Shown: positions 35,544 through 44,885, counted from the stretch's first letter. The stretch is 64,000 bases of DNA from Croceitalea sp947503285 (GCF_036985505.1 NZ_BTGQ01000002.1:558001-622000); one strand, 5' to 3'. Numbers and translations: made by a program. Notes: generated from the sequence alone by a model not told the origin.

Positions 35544-36359
35544 ATGATTTTCAACCAACACCAAATTCCGAAAAATTTAGAACGCTATGTAGCCGCACTG
35601 CTTTATCACAAAGATTATTTTCCGGAACATAAAAAGGACAAATACCTTCCGGACGGCACCATTAATATCATTTTCGAACTCACGGGTAATCCAAAGTTCA
35701 TATACCACAACAACACGGGCGAAATTTCCCAAACGTGCAGCGATGTTTGGTTTTCAGGTGTATTGAAAGATTACATTACCATAAGCAGTCACCATGAAGA
35801 GATGATGGTACTCGTCTTTAAACCGGGGGCGGGATTCCCCCTCATACACGGTTCAGTGGCGTTCTATACCAATCGCGTAGTACCCGCAGAAGAAATTTTT
35901 GGGCCAACTATTTTGAACTTACTTCAAGAACTCAAGCAACCCACACCAGCCGAAGAAAAGTTTAGGGCCATTGAAAAATGGTTGGACCGGCAACTGAACG
36001 CAGATGATTTTTATCTTGAGGTCATGCGCTATGCGATTGAAGCCATTGAAAATTCGCCGACACAAATCAATTTGAGTAAACTTTCAGAAAAATTGGGGTA
36101 TTCCCAAAAACAATTTATCCAGCTTTTTAAAAAGTATGTGGGCCTGACACCGAAACAATTCCACCGTATTGTGCGTTTCAACGAAATACTGGCGGCTGTA
36201 GAAAACAAGGAAACCATTTCTTGGACCATGGTTGCCGCTGACTGTGGTTATTTTGACCAAGCGCACTTTATAAAAGATTTTCAGTCGTTCTCGGGCATCA
36301 ACCCAAAAAAATACCTGAGTGATATCGAAGACTATCCCAATTTTCTACCGGTAAAATGA
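35544..36359 (+). CDS. AraC-family regulator (DUF6597-type N-domain)
   Basis: The 271-aa regulator has an N-terminal domain with the YLPDGTINIIFELTG and MVLVFKPGAGFPL segments typical of the DUF6597 group and an HTH_18 C-terminal domain (about 160-260; LSEKLGYSQKQFIQLFKKYVG and DCGYFDQAHFIKDFQ). It lies 107 bp upstream of a three-gene set reading the same way (36466-38218) and probably controls it. Confidence 0.92.
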   Translation: MIFNQHQIPKNLERYVAALLYHKDYFPEHKKDKYLPDGTINIIFELTGNPKFIYHNNTGEISQTCSDVWFSGVLKDYITISSHHEEMMVLVFKPGAGFPLIHGSVAFYTNRVVPAEEIFGPTILNLLQELKQPTPAEEKFRAIEKWLDRQLNADDFYLEVMRYAIEAIENSPTQINLSKLSEKLGYSQKQFIQLFKKYVGLTPKQFHRIVRFNEILAAVENKETISWTMVAADCGYFDQAHFIKDFQSFSGINPKKYLSDIEDYPNFLPVK

Positions 36360-36465
36360 ACGATAGCGCTATTCAAATAAACCAAGGGGTAAATTTTTTA
36401 CAATTTTAAGAACAGTAGTTCCTACTTCTTTGTGGCGTATTAATCTGTTCACTAAACCAAAAATT

Positions 36466-36873
36466 ATGGAAACAATGTACATCAACCATCTCGCCGTCTT
36501 TTGCTGCGCGGTATTGAACTTAGTCGTGGGTGCGCTATGGTATAGCCCAGCGCTTTTTTACAAGGCCTGGAAAAAAGAGAACCACCTGACCGATGCCGAT
36601 TTTGAAAATACCAATATGGGTAAACTTTACGGTATTAGCTTTGTGCTTGCGCTCATCATGTCGTATAATATGGCCTTCTTTCTGGGGGACGCCAATACCG
36701 ATTGGATTTGGGGAACGTCCGCAGGCTTTTTCACGGGTTTTGGGTTTTGCGCCATGATCTTTACGGCGATTGCCCTATTTGAGAAAAAGTCGTGGCGGTA
36801 TATTTTTATCAACAGCGGATACATCATAATTTATTATACCCTTATCGGATTCGTTTTGGGAATCTGGAGGTAA
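36466..36873 (+). CDS. DUF1761 membrane protein
   Basis: The 135-aa protein starts at the ATG at 36466 (the frame extends upstream to 36430 but the family begins here). The signature NLVVGALWYSPALFYKAW at about residues 15-32 and four hydrophobic helices identify DUF1761. Function is unknown for the family. It is followed after 10 bp by a TolB-like gene and is probably induced through the adjacent AraC regulator. Confidence 0.85.
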   Translation: METMYINHLAVFCCAVLNLVVGALWYSPALFYKAWKKENHLTDADFENTNMGKLYGISFVLALIMSYNMAFFLGDANTDWIWGTSAGFFTGFGFCAMIFTAIALFEKKSWRYIFINSGYIIIYYTLIGFVLGIWR

Positions 36874-36883
36874 AACCTAAAAA

Positions 36884-37798
36884 ATGAAAAATACAATATA
36901 CTCATTAAGTTTAGTCTTTGTAGCCTTAGGTTGCCAAGCGCAACAAAAGATAGCCTATAATGTGCTCGAAGATGCCGCTGCTCAAGATTATGAAATATAC
37001 GTAATGGACGCAGATGGCAAGAACACAAAGAATATCACCAATTCAAAATCGGTCGATTGGGTCTATTACAGTTATGGCGAGAAGCTTTATTTTCTATCGG
37101 ATAGAGGGGAATGTTTTCGATGCCTATACCTCTATGAAATGGATGACGAAGGAAATGACGTTCGAAAAATAACCGACTTCAAACTGGCGGATAGTTGGTT
37201 GGGTAGCCGAGCGAACGGCACGCAATTCATCGTTAAACCTGCAGCGTCGGATAGCACGGTTTTTTATATCATCGACCTCAAGGGTACTATTCTTGAAAAG
37301 GTACCTATTGACCTTGCGTACGCAAACGACCCTACTTTTTCACCTGATGGTGACCGTATTGTTTTTCGTGGCAGTACCGTGTCGTCACCTCGTCAACCGG
37401 GTTTCACCGATGCCCTATACGTACTGGATCTGAAATCGAGTGAAATGGAAAAAATCACTGCGCATCAAGATGAAGGTGCAGGCAAACAATGGACAGGTTA
37501 TTTGGCCGCCGCTCCCCGATGGCGGGCAGACAACAAGATTTCTTTCGCTTCTAAAAGAGCTGATAATTATGATATTTATAGTATGAACCCCGATGGCACC
37601 GAAATGACATCAGTAACCCCCTTAAGCAACAATCAGGTCTACCACGATTGGAACCAAAAGGGCGAACTTATCTTTGAGGCCTCTATGAACAACCAATCGG
37701 GGTACGAACTCTATAAGCGCACCGTTGATGGCAAGGTCATTCAATTGACCGATGATGACGTGGAACAGTACGCACCCGTATTTGTCAAATCAAAATAA
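36884..37798 (+). CDS. TolB-like WD40/PD40 beta-propeller protein
   Basis: The 304-aa protein has an N-terminal signal peptide (cleaved near GCQAQQ; the Cys could also be a lipid site). Repeats of the PD40 type include YEIYVMDADGKNTKNIT, PTFSPDGDRIVFRG and YDIYSMNPDGTEMTSVT, giving a six-bladed propeller like TolB. It is probably periplasmic. It is the middle gene of 36466-38218. A binding or scaffold role is likely; no enzyme domain is visible. Confidence 0.86.
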   Translation: MKNTIYSLSLVFVALGCQAQQKIAYNVLEDAAAQDYEIYVMDADGKNTKNITNSKSVDWVYYSYGEKLYFLSDRGECFRCLYLYEMDDEGNDVRKITDFKLADSWLGSRANGTQFIVKPAASDSTVFYIIDLKGTILEKVPIDLAYANDPTFSPDGDRIVFRGSTVSSPRQPGFTDALYVLDLKSSEMEKITAHQDEGAGKQWTGYLAAAPRWRADNKISFASKRADNYDIYSMNPDGTEMTSVTPLSNNQVYHDWNQKGELIFEASMNNQSGYELYKRTVDGKVIQLTDDDVEQYAPVFVKSK

Positions 37799-37804
37799 CC
37801 CATT

Positions 37805-38218
37805 ATGGAAACTGCCGGATATTCAAAAACACCATTGGCTAAAAAATTGGGTATTAAAGAAGGTTTTGTAGTACTCTTCGTCAATGAACCGGATCACTAC
37901 ATGAGCCTTTTCAGCGATTTCCCCAACGATGTGGAACAAGGTAAAAAGCTGAATAGTGAGACCTATGACCTCATCCATATTTTTGTCCGCCACCATTCAG
38001 AACTTGAACGCCTGGTGCAAATGGTAAAGCCGACGTTGAAGAAAATTGGAATCCTTTGGGTAAGTTGGCCGAAAGGGGCGTCAAAAATCCCTACCGATTT
38101 AAAACGCGAACCGATTAGGGAACACTTGCTTAAAACAGGATTGGTCGATATCAAGGTCTGTGCGGTCGACAATGACTGGTCTGGGCTCAAATTCATGTAT
38201 CGCAAAGAAAATAGGTAA
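37805..38218 (+). CDS. DUF3052-like protein
   Basis: The 137-aa soluble protein opens with AGYSKTPLAKKLGIKEGF, the hallmark of DUF3052, and has a conserved ILWVSWPKG segment. It lies 6 bp after the TolB-like gene, third in the operon. Function is unknown. Confidence 0.8.
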   Translation: METAGYSKTPLAKKLGIKEGFVVLFVNEPDHYMSLFSDFPNDVEQGKKLNSETYDLIHIFVRHHSELERLVQMVKPTLKKIGILWVSWPKGASKIPTDLKREPIREHLLKTGLVDIKVCAVDNDWSGLKFMYRKENR

Positions 38219-38425
38219 GGCCATCTTATTGTTTCGAACAAAATTTTTGATAAAAGCCGTAACTGTTTAGACATACAAAAAGGTCACCTGAACCTACCCC
38301 TAAAATAGGATTCCGTTATTTAAGAAGGTTTGTACATAATAGTTGGGGCAAGAATCAAACCTCAAACTATTGAGGCCATGGCACGCTACAAATTAGCATG
38401 GAACAATACAGGTATTTAGTTGCGC

Positions 38426-39901
38426 CTATTTTTTCCCTGTTTCTATTTCTAGTATTTCCCTACCGTAGCTCCCCAGGTATTGTATCAGTAGATCTTCATA
38501 AATTTTATAACCATCGTCCACATTGGTGAAAATCAAAATTCCTTGTTTGGTTTTAGGAAAAATAAAAAAAATGGTCTGTACACCCTTATCAGCTCCCCCA
38601 TGGGACATTGCAAAATTACCATCCTTGAAATCATACTTTTCAAACCCCAGTCCAAAATGCTTTCCTTTTTGGGATTGGACTTGGTTCGATTGCATTTCTT
38701 CAACCAGCTCTTGAGACAATCCGTATCCATTTAGAACAGCGGTCAAAAATGTGCCGTACTCCTCAACGGTCGTAAGCAGGTCATCGGCTGCATTGGCATT
38801 GGTCCTCTTATGGGTTTCATAAACTTCCCCGTTTTGAGCAATTCCAGGGGCCAAGCGTTGTTCGTGCATGGTATCGTCCCAAATGAACCGGGTATCGACC
38901 ATACCTAGTGGCTCAAAAATTAATTCGGTCGCCAACTGATCAAGGGGTTTTTTGAACTTGTTTTCCAATACCATCCTCAAATATTCGAAACCTTCGCCAG
39001 AATATTGATATGCAGTGCCTGGCATAAATTGAAATTTCAATGTTTTGTCCCGCCAATTCGGAAAACCGGTCTGATGGCTGAGTATATGTCTGGTCGTCAA
39101 GAGCCTATGCCTTTTATCATCTTTTAAATCTGGATCGACCCAATAGTGGTAGACAGGTTCATCTAAATCCAATTTATTCGCACTTGCCAACATCAGGGCG
39201 ATATAGGCCGTAATAGGCTTGGTCAGGGAAGCAACGTTGAATATGGTATTAAGGGGTGCTTTCTTTTTTTTGTTCAGGTCACCGATTACTTTGATTTCTT
39301 CTAATTCACCGTTATTGATTATCCCAAGTCCGAGAATGGGAATCTTATGTTCCCGCAACCAGTTTTTGAGTTCCGATGGTCTGTATAAATCAATAGGCGT
39401 TTCGGCCCGTTCATTTGTGTGATTGTAACTTAGGCTTCGTTTTAGTTTCCAATCAGCGTTCTCCGATATCCAGAGATGCGTGAAGTCTGCCGAACTTGCA
39501 AACCGCTGCTCTTTATCATTTATCGTTTCAAAAAAGTGGTGTACCCCCGTTTGAATGGCACCATACAGATTTTCATTGGCATAAAGCGGGTAAATCTTGG
39601 TAGTGTTTTTCGATAGTACCCTTGTTGATTGATACTGTTCGGGTGATTTACACAATCCATTTCTAAGGGCATTTAAAAATTCCGCTTTGTCCTGTATGCC
39701 TCCCTTGTCATGGAAAAATTCAAAATCGGCCATCAAAATATGTTCAAACTGACCTATATCACAAGAATTAAAGCCTACTTGGAATAGCAGACTGTCTTTG
39801 CGCATAATACTTTTAAATAATTCGGTTTGTTCCGTTACTTGGGCTTTCAAGCTAAATGCAGTTAGAAAGCATACGGTTATAGCAATAAATTTAAGTCTCA
39901 T
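38426..39901 (-). CDS. Secreted fusion of NTF2-like domain and serine hydrolase
   Basis: From the ATG at 39901 (a further ATG at 39916 is possible) the protein is 491 aa. It has a signal peptide (about 1-20, FSLKAQ), then a DUF4440/SnoaL-like domain (about 25-160, ending DFTHLWISENADWKLKRSLSYNH-like strand WISENADWKLKRSL). The serine hydrolase domain at about 170-491 has SLTK at Ser225-Lys228, YSGEGFEYL and SHGGADKG. It is closely related to the proteins at 26081 and 28705. The NTF2-like part probably binds a ligand or dimerises. Confidence 0.9.
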   Translation of the reverse strand: MRLKFIAITVCFLTAFSLKAQVTEQTELFKSIMRKDSLLFQVGFNSCDIGQFEHILMADFEFFHDKGGIQDKAEFLNALRNGLCKSPEQYQSTRVLSKNTTKIYPLYANENLYGAIQTGVHHFFETINDKEQRFASSADFTHLWISENADWKLKRSLSYNHTNERAETPIDLYRPSELKNWLREHKIPILGLGIINNGELEEIKVIGDLNKKKKAPLNTIFNVASLTKPITAYIALMLASANKLDLDEPVYHYWVDPDLKDDKRHRLLTTRHILSHQTGFPNWRDKTLKFQFMPGTAYQYSGEGFEYLRMVLENKFKKPLDQLATELIFEPLGMVDTRFIWDDTMHEQRLAPGIAQNGEVYETHKRTNANAADDLLTTVEEYGTFLTAVLNGYGLSQELVEEMQSNQVQSQKGKHFGLGFEKYDFKDGNFAMSHGGADKGVQTIFFIFPKTKQGILIFTNVDDGYKIYEDLLIQYLGSYGREILEIETGKK

Positions 39902-40120
39902 AAAGTAATTGGTCACTAAATTGGTTAGGCAGTCTGAAGCAAGTGGTCTTACTCACTTTGTTGATTAGCACACTAGACTTATTCTATAATTGGTACAATC
40001 GATAGTATTTCGTAAGACGGCGAAAGGTACTAATTGTTACTTTCTATTTGAAAAAAATAAGTGCTGAGTGCAAATTGTTGCTTCTTATCTGTAAAAAGGG
40101 TAGTCAACCACCAAAACTAA

Positions 40121-40140
40121 ATGTCTCAAATTTGTGACAT
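40121..40140. promoter_or_regulatory. TetR operator upstream of the TetR gene
   Basis: ATGTCTCAAATTTGTGACAT is a 20-bp palindrome with 9 of 10 pairs intact. It ends 27 bp before the TetR start codon. A sister copy lies after the gene at 40742-40761. Confidence 0.78.
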
Positions 40141-40167
40141 TTTAAAAATTACGTTATTTTCGTACCC

Positions 40168-40725
40168 ATGCTTACCGAAACAAGATCCCGAATCATAGCA
40201 TCGGCTATCGAAGTTTTTAATGAAGATTATTCCGCTCCGCTACAGAAAGTAGCCGATAATGCCCATGTTACAAGAAGGACGCTACATCGGCACTTTAAAG
40301 ACCGAAATGAATTGGTCGCTGTTTGCGAACGTGAAATGGAAGTTAGCTGTAAAAAGGCCATGATCACCGCAATCAACTCTTCCAATGAATCTTTGATGCA
40401 ATTAAAGAATATGCTGTTGGCGGGTATCGATTGTGGGGCCAAGTATTCTTTCTTCCATAAATTGCACCAACGTGAAGGACATACGCATACGAAGAAAAAT
40501 AAAGATTGTGCAGATTATGATTTCATATATAACAGTTTTACGAACATCGTTACAGAGTTACAAAAAAGTGGTGTTATCAACGAAAAGATGACTGTTCAGT
40601 GGATTCAAAACTTACACGCTGGAATCATTAATAGTACAGTAAATGTGAGTGATACCGGTAAAACATCAAAATCCAATATCAAAAATTTTGCTTGGAATTC
40701 CTTTATAAAAGGAATCGCACCTTAA
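40168..40725 (+). CDS. TetR/AcrR-family transcriptional regulator
   Basis: The 185-aa protein has an N-terminal HTH at about 25-50 (LQKVADNAHVTRRTLHRHFK) and a helical ligand domain. It is flanked on both sides by near-identical 20-bp palindromes and lies upstream of a Tat-type flavoprotein gene. It probably represses itself and that gene. Confidence 0.92.
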   Translation: MLTETRSRIIASAIEVFNEDYSAPLQKVADNAHVTRRTLHRHFKDRNELVAVCEREMEVSCKKAMITAINSSNESLMQLKNMLLAGIDCGAKYSFFHKLHQREGHTHTKKNKDCADYDFIYNSFTNIVTELQKSGVINEKMTVQWIQNLHAGIINSTVNVSDTGKTSKSNIKNFAWNSFIKGIAP

Positions 40726-40741
40726 AAAAATTTAAACCTAT

Positions 40742-40761
40742 ATGTCTCAAAAATGTGACAT
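40742..40761. promoter_or_regulatory. TetR operator before the flavoprotein gene
   Basis: ATGTCTCAAAAATGTGACAT matches the site at 40121 in 17-18 of 20 positions, with the same ATGTCTCAAA and GTGACAT arms. It lies 16 bp past the TetR stop, in the upstream region of the gene at 40981. Confidence 0.78.
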
Positions 40762-40793
40762 ATTTAATAAAAACTATGAAACGTAATGATTGA

Positions 40794-40973
40794 AACCTTA
40801 GAATAAAACATAAAAAGTTGTTCCATAAATCCAATGGATTTAAAACACCTACAAATAGGAGTCCTGAATTCCAAATATACAGTGGTACTGATTTAAATGG
40901 TGATGGAATTCTAAAAGGATATGGTAATTCTACAGAAGAAGCCATTAATGATCTACACCAAAGTTTACTCTGA
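40794..40973 (+). pseudogene. Possible 3' remnant of a gene (about 59 codons, no start)
   Basis: An open frame without ATG runs between stops and ends at the TGA 40971-40973, eight bases before the flavoprotein start. Its product has protein-like composition, including SGTDLNGDGILKGYGNSTEE. There is no start codon or promoter of its own, and it overlaps a regulatory zone. It may be the tail of a gene deleted when the TetR module moved in. Confidence 0.35.
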
Positions 40974-40980
40974 GAACACA

Positions 40981-41991
40981 ATGGGAAACCGAAGAAAATT
41001 TATAAAACAAAGTTTATTTGCGTCATCGGTAGTTATGCTACCCTTGCCGTTATCGGCTCTTAAAAAACTGGATATTATGACAAAAGAAACAAAATTTGAT
41101 GTACTGATTATAGGCGGTAGTTATACAGGTCTCTCTGCAGCAATGGCTTTAGGAAGGTCACTTAGAAATGTACTTATCATCGATGCGGGAAATCCTTGCA
41201 ACGAGCAAACCCCACATTCACATAACTTTATTACCCAAGATGGTGCTACCCCCGCATCTATCTCAGCTAAAGCAAAAGAACAGGTTTTGGAATATCCAAC
41301 GGTACAGTTTTTAAAGGATTTTGCAGTTCAAGGAAAAAAAATAGAAAATGGTTTTGAAATTACAACGCAATCCTGTCAATCTTTTCAGGGCAGAAAACTC
41401 ATCTTCGCTACTGGTATAAAGGATATTCTACCCAAAATAGATGGCTTTGCCGAATGCTGGGGAATCACCGCAGTACATTGTCCCTATTGCCACGGTTATG
41501 AAGTGCGAAAAGTTAAAACCGGGATTCTCGCCAACGGGGAGGCTGCTTTCGAGACCGCAAAATTGATTTCAAACTGGACTGAAGAGCTATCCATTTACAC
41601 CAACGGAAAATCAGAATTGAATAAGGACCAGCTTAAGGAACTCAGCAAAAACAATATCCTTGTAATTGAAAAGCCAATCGCTTCTATTGAGCATACGGAT
41701 GGTCATATTGAAAAACTAAAATTTAAGGATGGTACTATGGAAACCCTAAAGGCACTCTATGCACGAGTACCTTTTAAACAGCATTCAGCTATTCCTGAAA
41801 CATTGGGATGTGAACTAGACGAGAACGGATATATCGAAGTGGATATGTTTCAAAAAACATCGGTTCCTGGTGTATTTGCCTGTGGGGACAACACAACTTT
41901 TATACGTTCGGTTGCCCAAGCGGTCTATGCAGGCAATGTTGCGGCTTCAAGTTTAAACAAAGAACTTATTGAAAGGGATTGGATTGCGTGA
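40981..41991 (+). CDS. Thioredoxin-reductase-like FAD/NAD(P) oxidoreductase with Tat-like signal
   Basis: The start is set at the ATG 40981, giving 336 aa with N-terminal RRKFIKQSLFASS, a twin-arginine-type signal; the frame also extends to 40921. FAD-binding motif VLIIGGSYTGLSAAMALG lies at about 39-56, the redox site CPYCHGYEV (CxxC) at about 164-172, and the second FAD motif GVFACGDN near the C-terminus. The NAD(P) site is less clear. Unlike the fused flavoprotein at 11616 it keeps the disulfide. It is probably exported folded and is TetR-controlled. Confidence 0.88.
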   Translation: MGNRRKFIKQSLFASSVVMLPLPLSALKKLDIMTKETKFDVLIIGGSYTGLSAAMALGRSLRNVLIIDAGNPCNEQTPHSHNFITQDGATPASISAKAKEQVLEYPTVQFLKDFAVQGKKIENGFEITTQSCQSFQGRKLIFATGIKDILPKIDGFAECWGITAVHCPYCHGYEVRKVKTGILANGEAAFETAKLISNWTEELSIYTNGKSELNKDQLKELSKNNILVIEKPIASIEHTDGHIEKLKFKDGTMETLKALYARVPFKQHSAIPETLGCELDENGYIEVDMFQKTSVPGVFACGDNTTFIRSVAQAVYAGNVAASSLNKELIERDWIA

Positions 41992-42090
41992 ATACTAAAA
42001 CGTAGTCAGCATTCCATACCTGCCCTGCCCAAAGCTATATTACCGCGGGATAGGTATTGATTGACCAATCGCTTGTATCGAGAACAGTCA

Positions 42091-42885
42091 CTAGTTTTCA
42101 ATTTTCAAAATGATACGCTCCAATAGCTTATTCAAACTGTCTGGATTCTCAAGCATTGGGTAATGGCAAGTGCCGTCCATATGGTGCAATTCGTAATTTT
42201 CACCCAAGTATTTTTTGAAAGGTTCCTCATTGGTGGGCGTATAGTTTACGTGAATGGAATATAACTTCAATTTCAGCCTTTTCAATAGCGCTACCGCTCT
42301 TTTGGGGTAGTCAAACCCGTTTTGCAATAAAGGAATACCGACCTCAGCATCCATTTGATTATAATCCGCAAGTAATCTGGACACAATTTTCGGTTCCGTG
42401 GCATCGGTCAATAAGGCATGTTTGGCAAATTGCACACAAGTATGCTCAAAATCAGCGTGCAATCCCTGAACTATTTGGCTGACCGCTTCTCTTGGCAATT
42501 CCATTCCCACATTTTTCATATGATCGATTTCAATTAAACCGCTAATATGCGCAGTACTGACCGTAACGGTCTCTAACATAACATCAGCGCCGAAAGAGTG
42601 CCCTATGATAATTACGCCATGCAGATGCAATGCTTCAATGAACGTACCAATGTCCTTTCCAAATCTTTGTCCGGTCCACTCCCCTATGTTATGGGTAGAT
42701 GCCCCATGACCAGGTAGGTCAACCGCTATTACCCGGTATTTTCTTGAAAAATACGACAACTGCCCAATCCAATATTCCTTTTTAATAAATGCACCGTGAA
42801 GAAATAACAATGTCGTATTTCCTTTCCCCGTATCGTAATATGCCAAGCTTTCGCCATTGATATCGATTGTTTTTGTTTTGTTCAT
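42091..42885 (-). CDS. Alpha/beta hydrolase
   Basis: The start is placed at 42885 (264 aa); the in-frame ATG at 42903 lies only 3 bp from an operator half. The fold shows the oxyanion segment FLHGAFIKKEYW, DLPGHGAS, the nucleophile elbow GHSFGAD, and catalytic His in GTCHYPMLENPD. It is cytoplasmic with no signal. It is next to, and in the same direction as, a TetR gene, with a shared palindrome upstream, so it is probably repressed by that TetR. An esterase or lactonase role is possible. Confidence 0.9.
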   Translation of the reverse strand: MNKTKTIDINGESLAYYDTGKGNTTLLFLHGAFIKKEYWIGQLSYFSRKYRVIAVDLPGHGASTHNIGEWTGQRFGKDIGTFIEALHLHGVIIIGHSFGADVMLETVTVSTAHISGLIEIDHMKNVGMELPREAVSQIVQGLHADFEHTCVQFAKHALLTDATEPKIVSRLLADYNQMDAEVGIPLLQNGFDYPKRAVALLKRLKLKLYSIHVNYTPTNEEPFKKYLGENYELHHMDGTCHYPMLENPDSLNKLLERIILKIEN

Positions 42886-42906
42886 ATATTCGATATTGTT
42901 CATTTA

Positions 42907-42920
42907 TGAATAAATATTCA
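42907..42920. promoter_or_regulatory. TetR operator before the hydrolase
   Basis: TGAATAAATATTCA has inverted arms TGAATA/TATTCA around a 2-bp centre. It lies between the hydrolase start and the TetR stop and matches the perfect palindrome at 43521-43538. Confidence 0.7.
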
Positions 42921-42938
42921 CTAAATGGTGAAAAAAAT

Positions 42939-43517
42939 TTATTTTTTAATGGCATTCCAACATAGGGCGAACGATTCATCTATGGCCCGTTCACTAAGAT
43001 GGCCCTTGCGGTCGTTTACAAGATGCGTTGAAAAACTTCGTATAAAACCAATCATCAAGGCAATAAGCATATTGCTTTCCACATCTTTGATCAAATTTTT
43101 TGACTTCCCTTCTTCCAGCAGCTGTTTCAGGTAGTTCTTGAATTCCGTATCTATTTTTTTATTGGCCTCTGATATGTATGGCGAAATAATGAACTGTTCT
43201 AAGAAAACGATTCTCAGGTTATTCCCTACCAACCTTTTGAGGGCAATACTCCACATTTTATATAACTGGACATTGATTTCAAGATGGGTGATATCACGCA
43301 CGATTGCAGGGGCACTTTCTTTCTGTAATTTAAAGTATAGGGCATTCAACAACTCTTCTTTGTTCTCAAAATAGATATAGAGCGTACCGGTCGCTATGGA
43401 TGCCTCTTTAGCGATGTTTGACATCTTCAAACCAGCGATTCCCACCTGTCCGGTAAGGCGAAGGGTCGCTTCAAAAATTTGTTCAAGACGTTTATTCTTT
43501 AAATCAGGCATGCTCAA
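42939..43517 (-). CDS. TetR/AcrR-family transcriptional regulator
   Basis: The 192-aa protein has an N-terminal HTH at about 28-48 (MSNIAKEASIATGTLYIYF) and a C-terminal helical ligand-binding domain. A perfect 18-bp palindrome lies 3 bp upstream of its start and a related 14-bp site before the downstream hydrolase, so it probably controls both. Confidence 0.93.
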   Translation of the reverse strand: MSMPDLKNKRLEQIFEATLRLTGQVGIAGLKMSNIAKEASIATGTLYIYFENKEELLNALYFKLQKESAPAIVRDITHLEINVQLYKMWSIALKRLVGNNLRIVFLEQFIISPYISEANKKIDTEFKNYLKQLLEEGKSKNLIKDVESNMLIALMIGFIRSFSTHLVNDRKGHLSERAIDESFALCWNAIKK

Positions 43518-43520
43518 ATA

Positions 43521-43538
43521 TATGAATAATTATTCATA
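43521..43538. promoter_or_regulatory. TetR operator, perfect 18-bp palindrome
   Basis: TATGAATAATTATTCATA equals its own reverse complement. It begins 3 bp before the TetR start codon on the minus strand, fitting tight autorepression. Confidence 0.8.
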
Positions 43539-43599
43539 ATTGGATTTTGAATGATTAAATCAAGATGATTCAAAGCCGTATTCTAACCTGCCTGGAATT

Positions 43600-44883
43600 T
43601 TAAACGATGCCCAATATCGAGGATAGGGCCGATGCCAATCCCAAAAAACTGAGAAAACCACAGATATCGGTTACCGTTGTAAGAATAATTGATGATGATG
43701 TTGCAGGATCTTGTCCTATTGCTTTCAATCCGATAGGTATGACCGCCCCCGCAAATCCGGCAATGACCATGGAAAGAATCATAGATATGCCTATAACCAC
43801 CGCAATACCTAAGGAACCTGACCAGAAAAAAACGACGACACCGGTAGTTATAGCGACCGCTACGCCATTTATAAAACCAACCATCAGTTCTTTTTTTGCG
43901 ACGCGCAGCCATTGCCCGATTCGAATCTCTTTCAAGGCCAAACCCCTAATGGTAACGGCCAAGGCCTGTGAACCCGTATTGCCCGATTGACCTGCAACAA
44001 CGGGCAGGAATATGGCCAGAATAGTGATTTTTGCAATTGTATCCTCAAAAAAACCAACGACCATTGAAGCGAGAAATGCGGTCGCTAAATTGATTTGGAG
44101 CCAAGGTAGCCGTTTGCGTACGGCAAATGAGGTCTTAGAAAGCGCATGCTCTTCTTTACCGGCACCGAACATCGTTTGTAAGTCGCCACTTGCCTCTTCG
44201 CGCGAGGCCGCAAGTACGGTGTCATTTCTTATGATACCAAGCAAATGATTGTGGATGTCCACAACAGGAATCTGCAAAAGGGAATGTAATTGGATTTCGT
44301 TTACCACTTCCTCCCTAGTAGCCATAGCTTGTACACTGTATGCTTGATACATCAGTTCATCAAGCTGTTGTTCAGGCTTAGCGATGGCAATATAATTTAC
44401 AGGAACCCTACCTATAAGCTTATCTTCGTCATCAACAACATAAACCGTAAGAATCCTTCTATCCCCAAGTTGTCGCAGCTTGGTCAGTACGGCCCCTACC
44501 GTATCTTCTTTAGAACAGCTGAATAAATTGGTTTCCATTAGGAAGCCGGCGGTATTTTCACTGTAATCCAGAAAATCCTTGATTTCACGTGAGGTGACTT
44601 TAGGAAGCAATGTCAGTTTTTTGTCAACGGCATCGCGATTCAGTCTTGATAGCACTCGCGCGGCCCTATGGGTATCGGTTTTAGTGAAGATTTTTTTAAA
44701 CATTTCATCGTTCATCACAGTAAAAACATCAACGATGACATGCGTAGAAAGTTCAAAAAATACCTGTTGTGCGGTAGTCTTGGCGGCAGTTTCAAGAAAC
44801 GAGAGTAACCCTTCATGACCTACATTTTCTAGGTCAGCAGCAATCTCCCGTGGTGTTTTGGATAAAAATTCGTTATTCAACAT
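43600..44883 (-). CDS. mgtE: MgtE-type magnesium transporter/channel
   Basis: The 427-aa inner-membrane Mg2+ channel has an N-domain (about 1-125), tandem CBS domains (about 126-250), a connecting helix, and five TM helices from about 270. The pore motif AGQSGNTGSQALAVTIRG and the end segment TTVTDICGFLSFLG are diagnostic. Cytoplasmic Mg2+ binding to the N and CBS domains closes the channel in known members. It lies 2 bp downstream of a MscS-like gene, so the two ion channels share a transcript. Confidence 0.95.
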   Translation of the reverse strand: MLNNEFLSKTPREIAADLENVGHEGLLSFLETAAKTTAQQVFFELSTHVIVDVFTVMNDEMFKKIFTKTDTHRAARVLSRLNRDAVDKKLTLLPKVTSREIKDFLDYSENTAGFLMETNLFSCSKEDTVGAVLTKLRQLGDRRILTVYVVDDEDKLIGRVPVNYIAIAKPEQQLDELMYQAYSVQAMATREEVVNEIQLHSLLQIPVVDIHNHLLGIIRNDTVLAASREEASGDLQTMFGAGKEEHALSKTSFAVRKRLPWLQINLATAFLASMVVGFFEDTIAKITILAIFLPVVAGQSGNTGSQALAVTIRGLALKEIRIGQWLRVAKKELMVGFINGVAVAITTGVVVFFWSGSLGIAVVIGISMILSMVIAGFAGAVIPIGLKAIGQDPATSSSIILTTVTDICGFLSFLGLASALSSILGIV

Positions 44884-44885
44884 GG

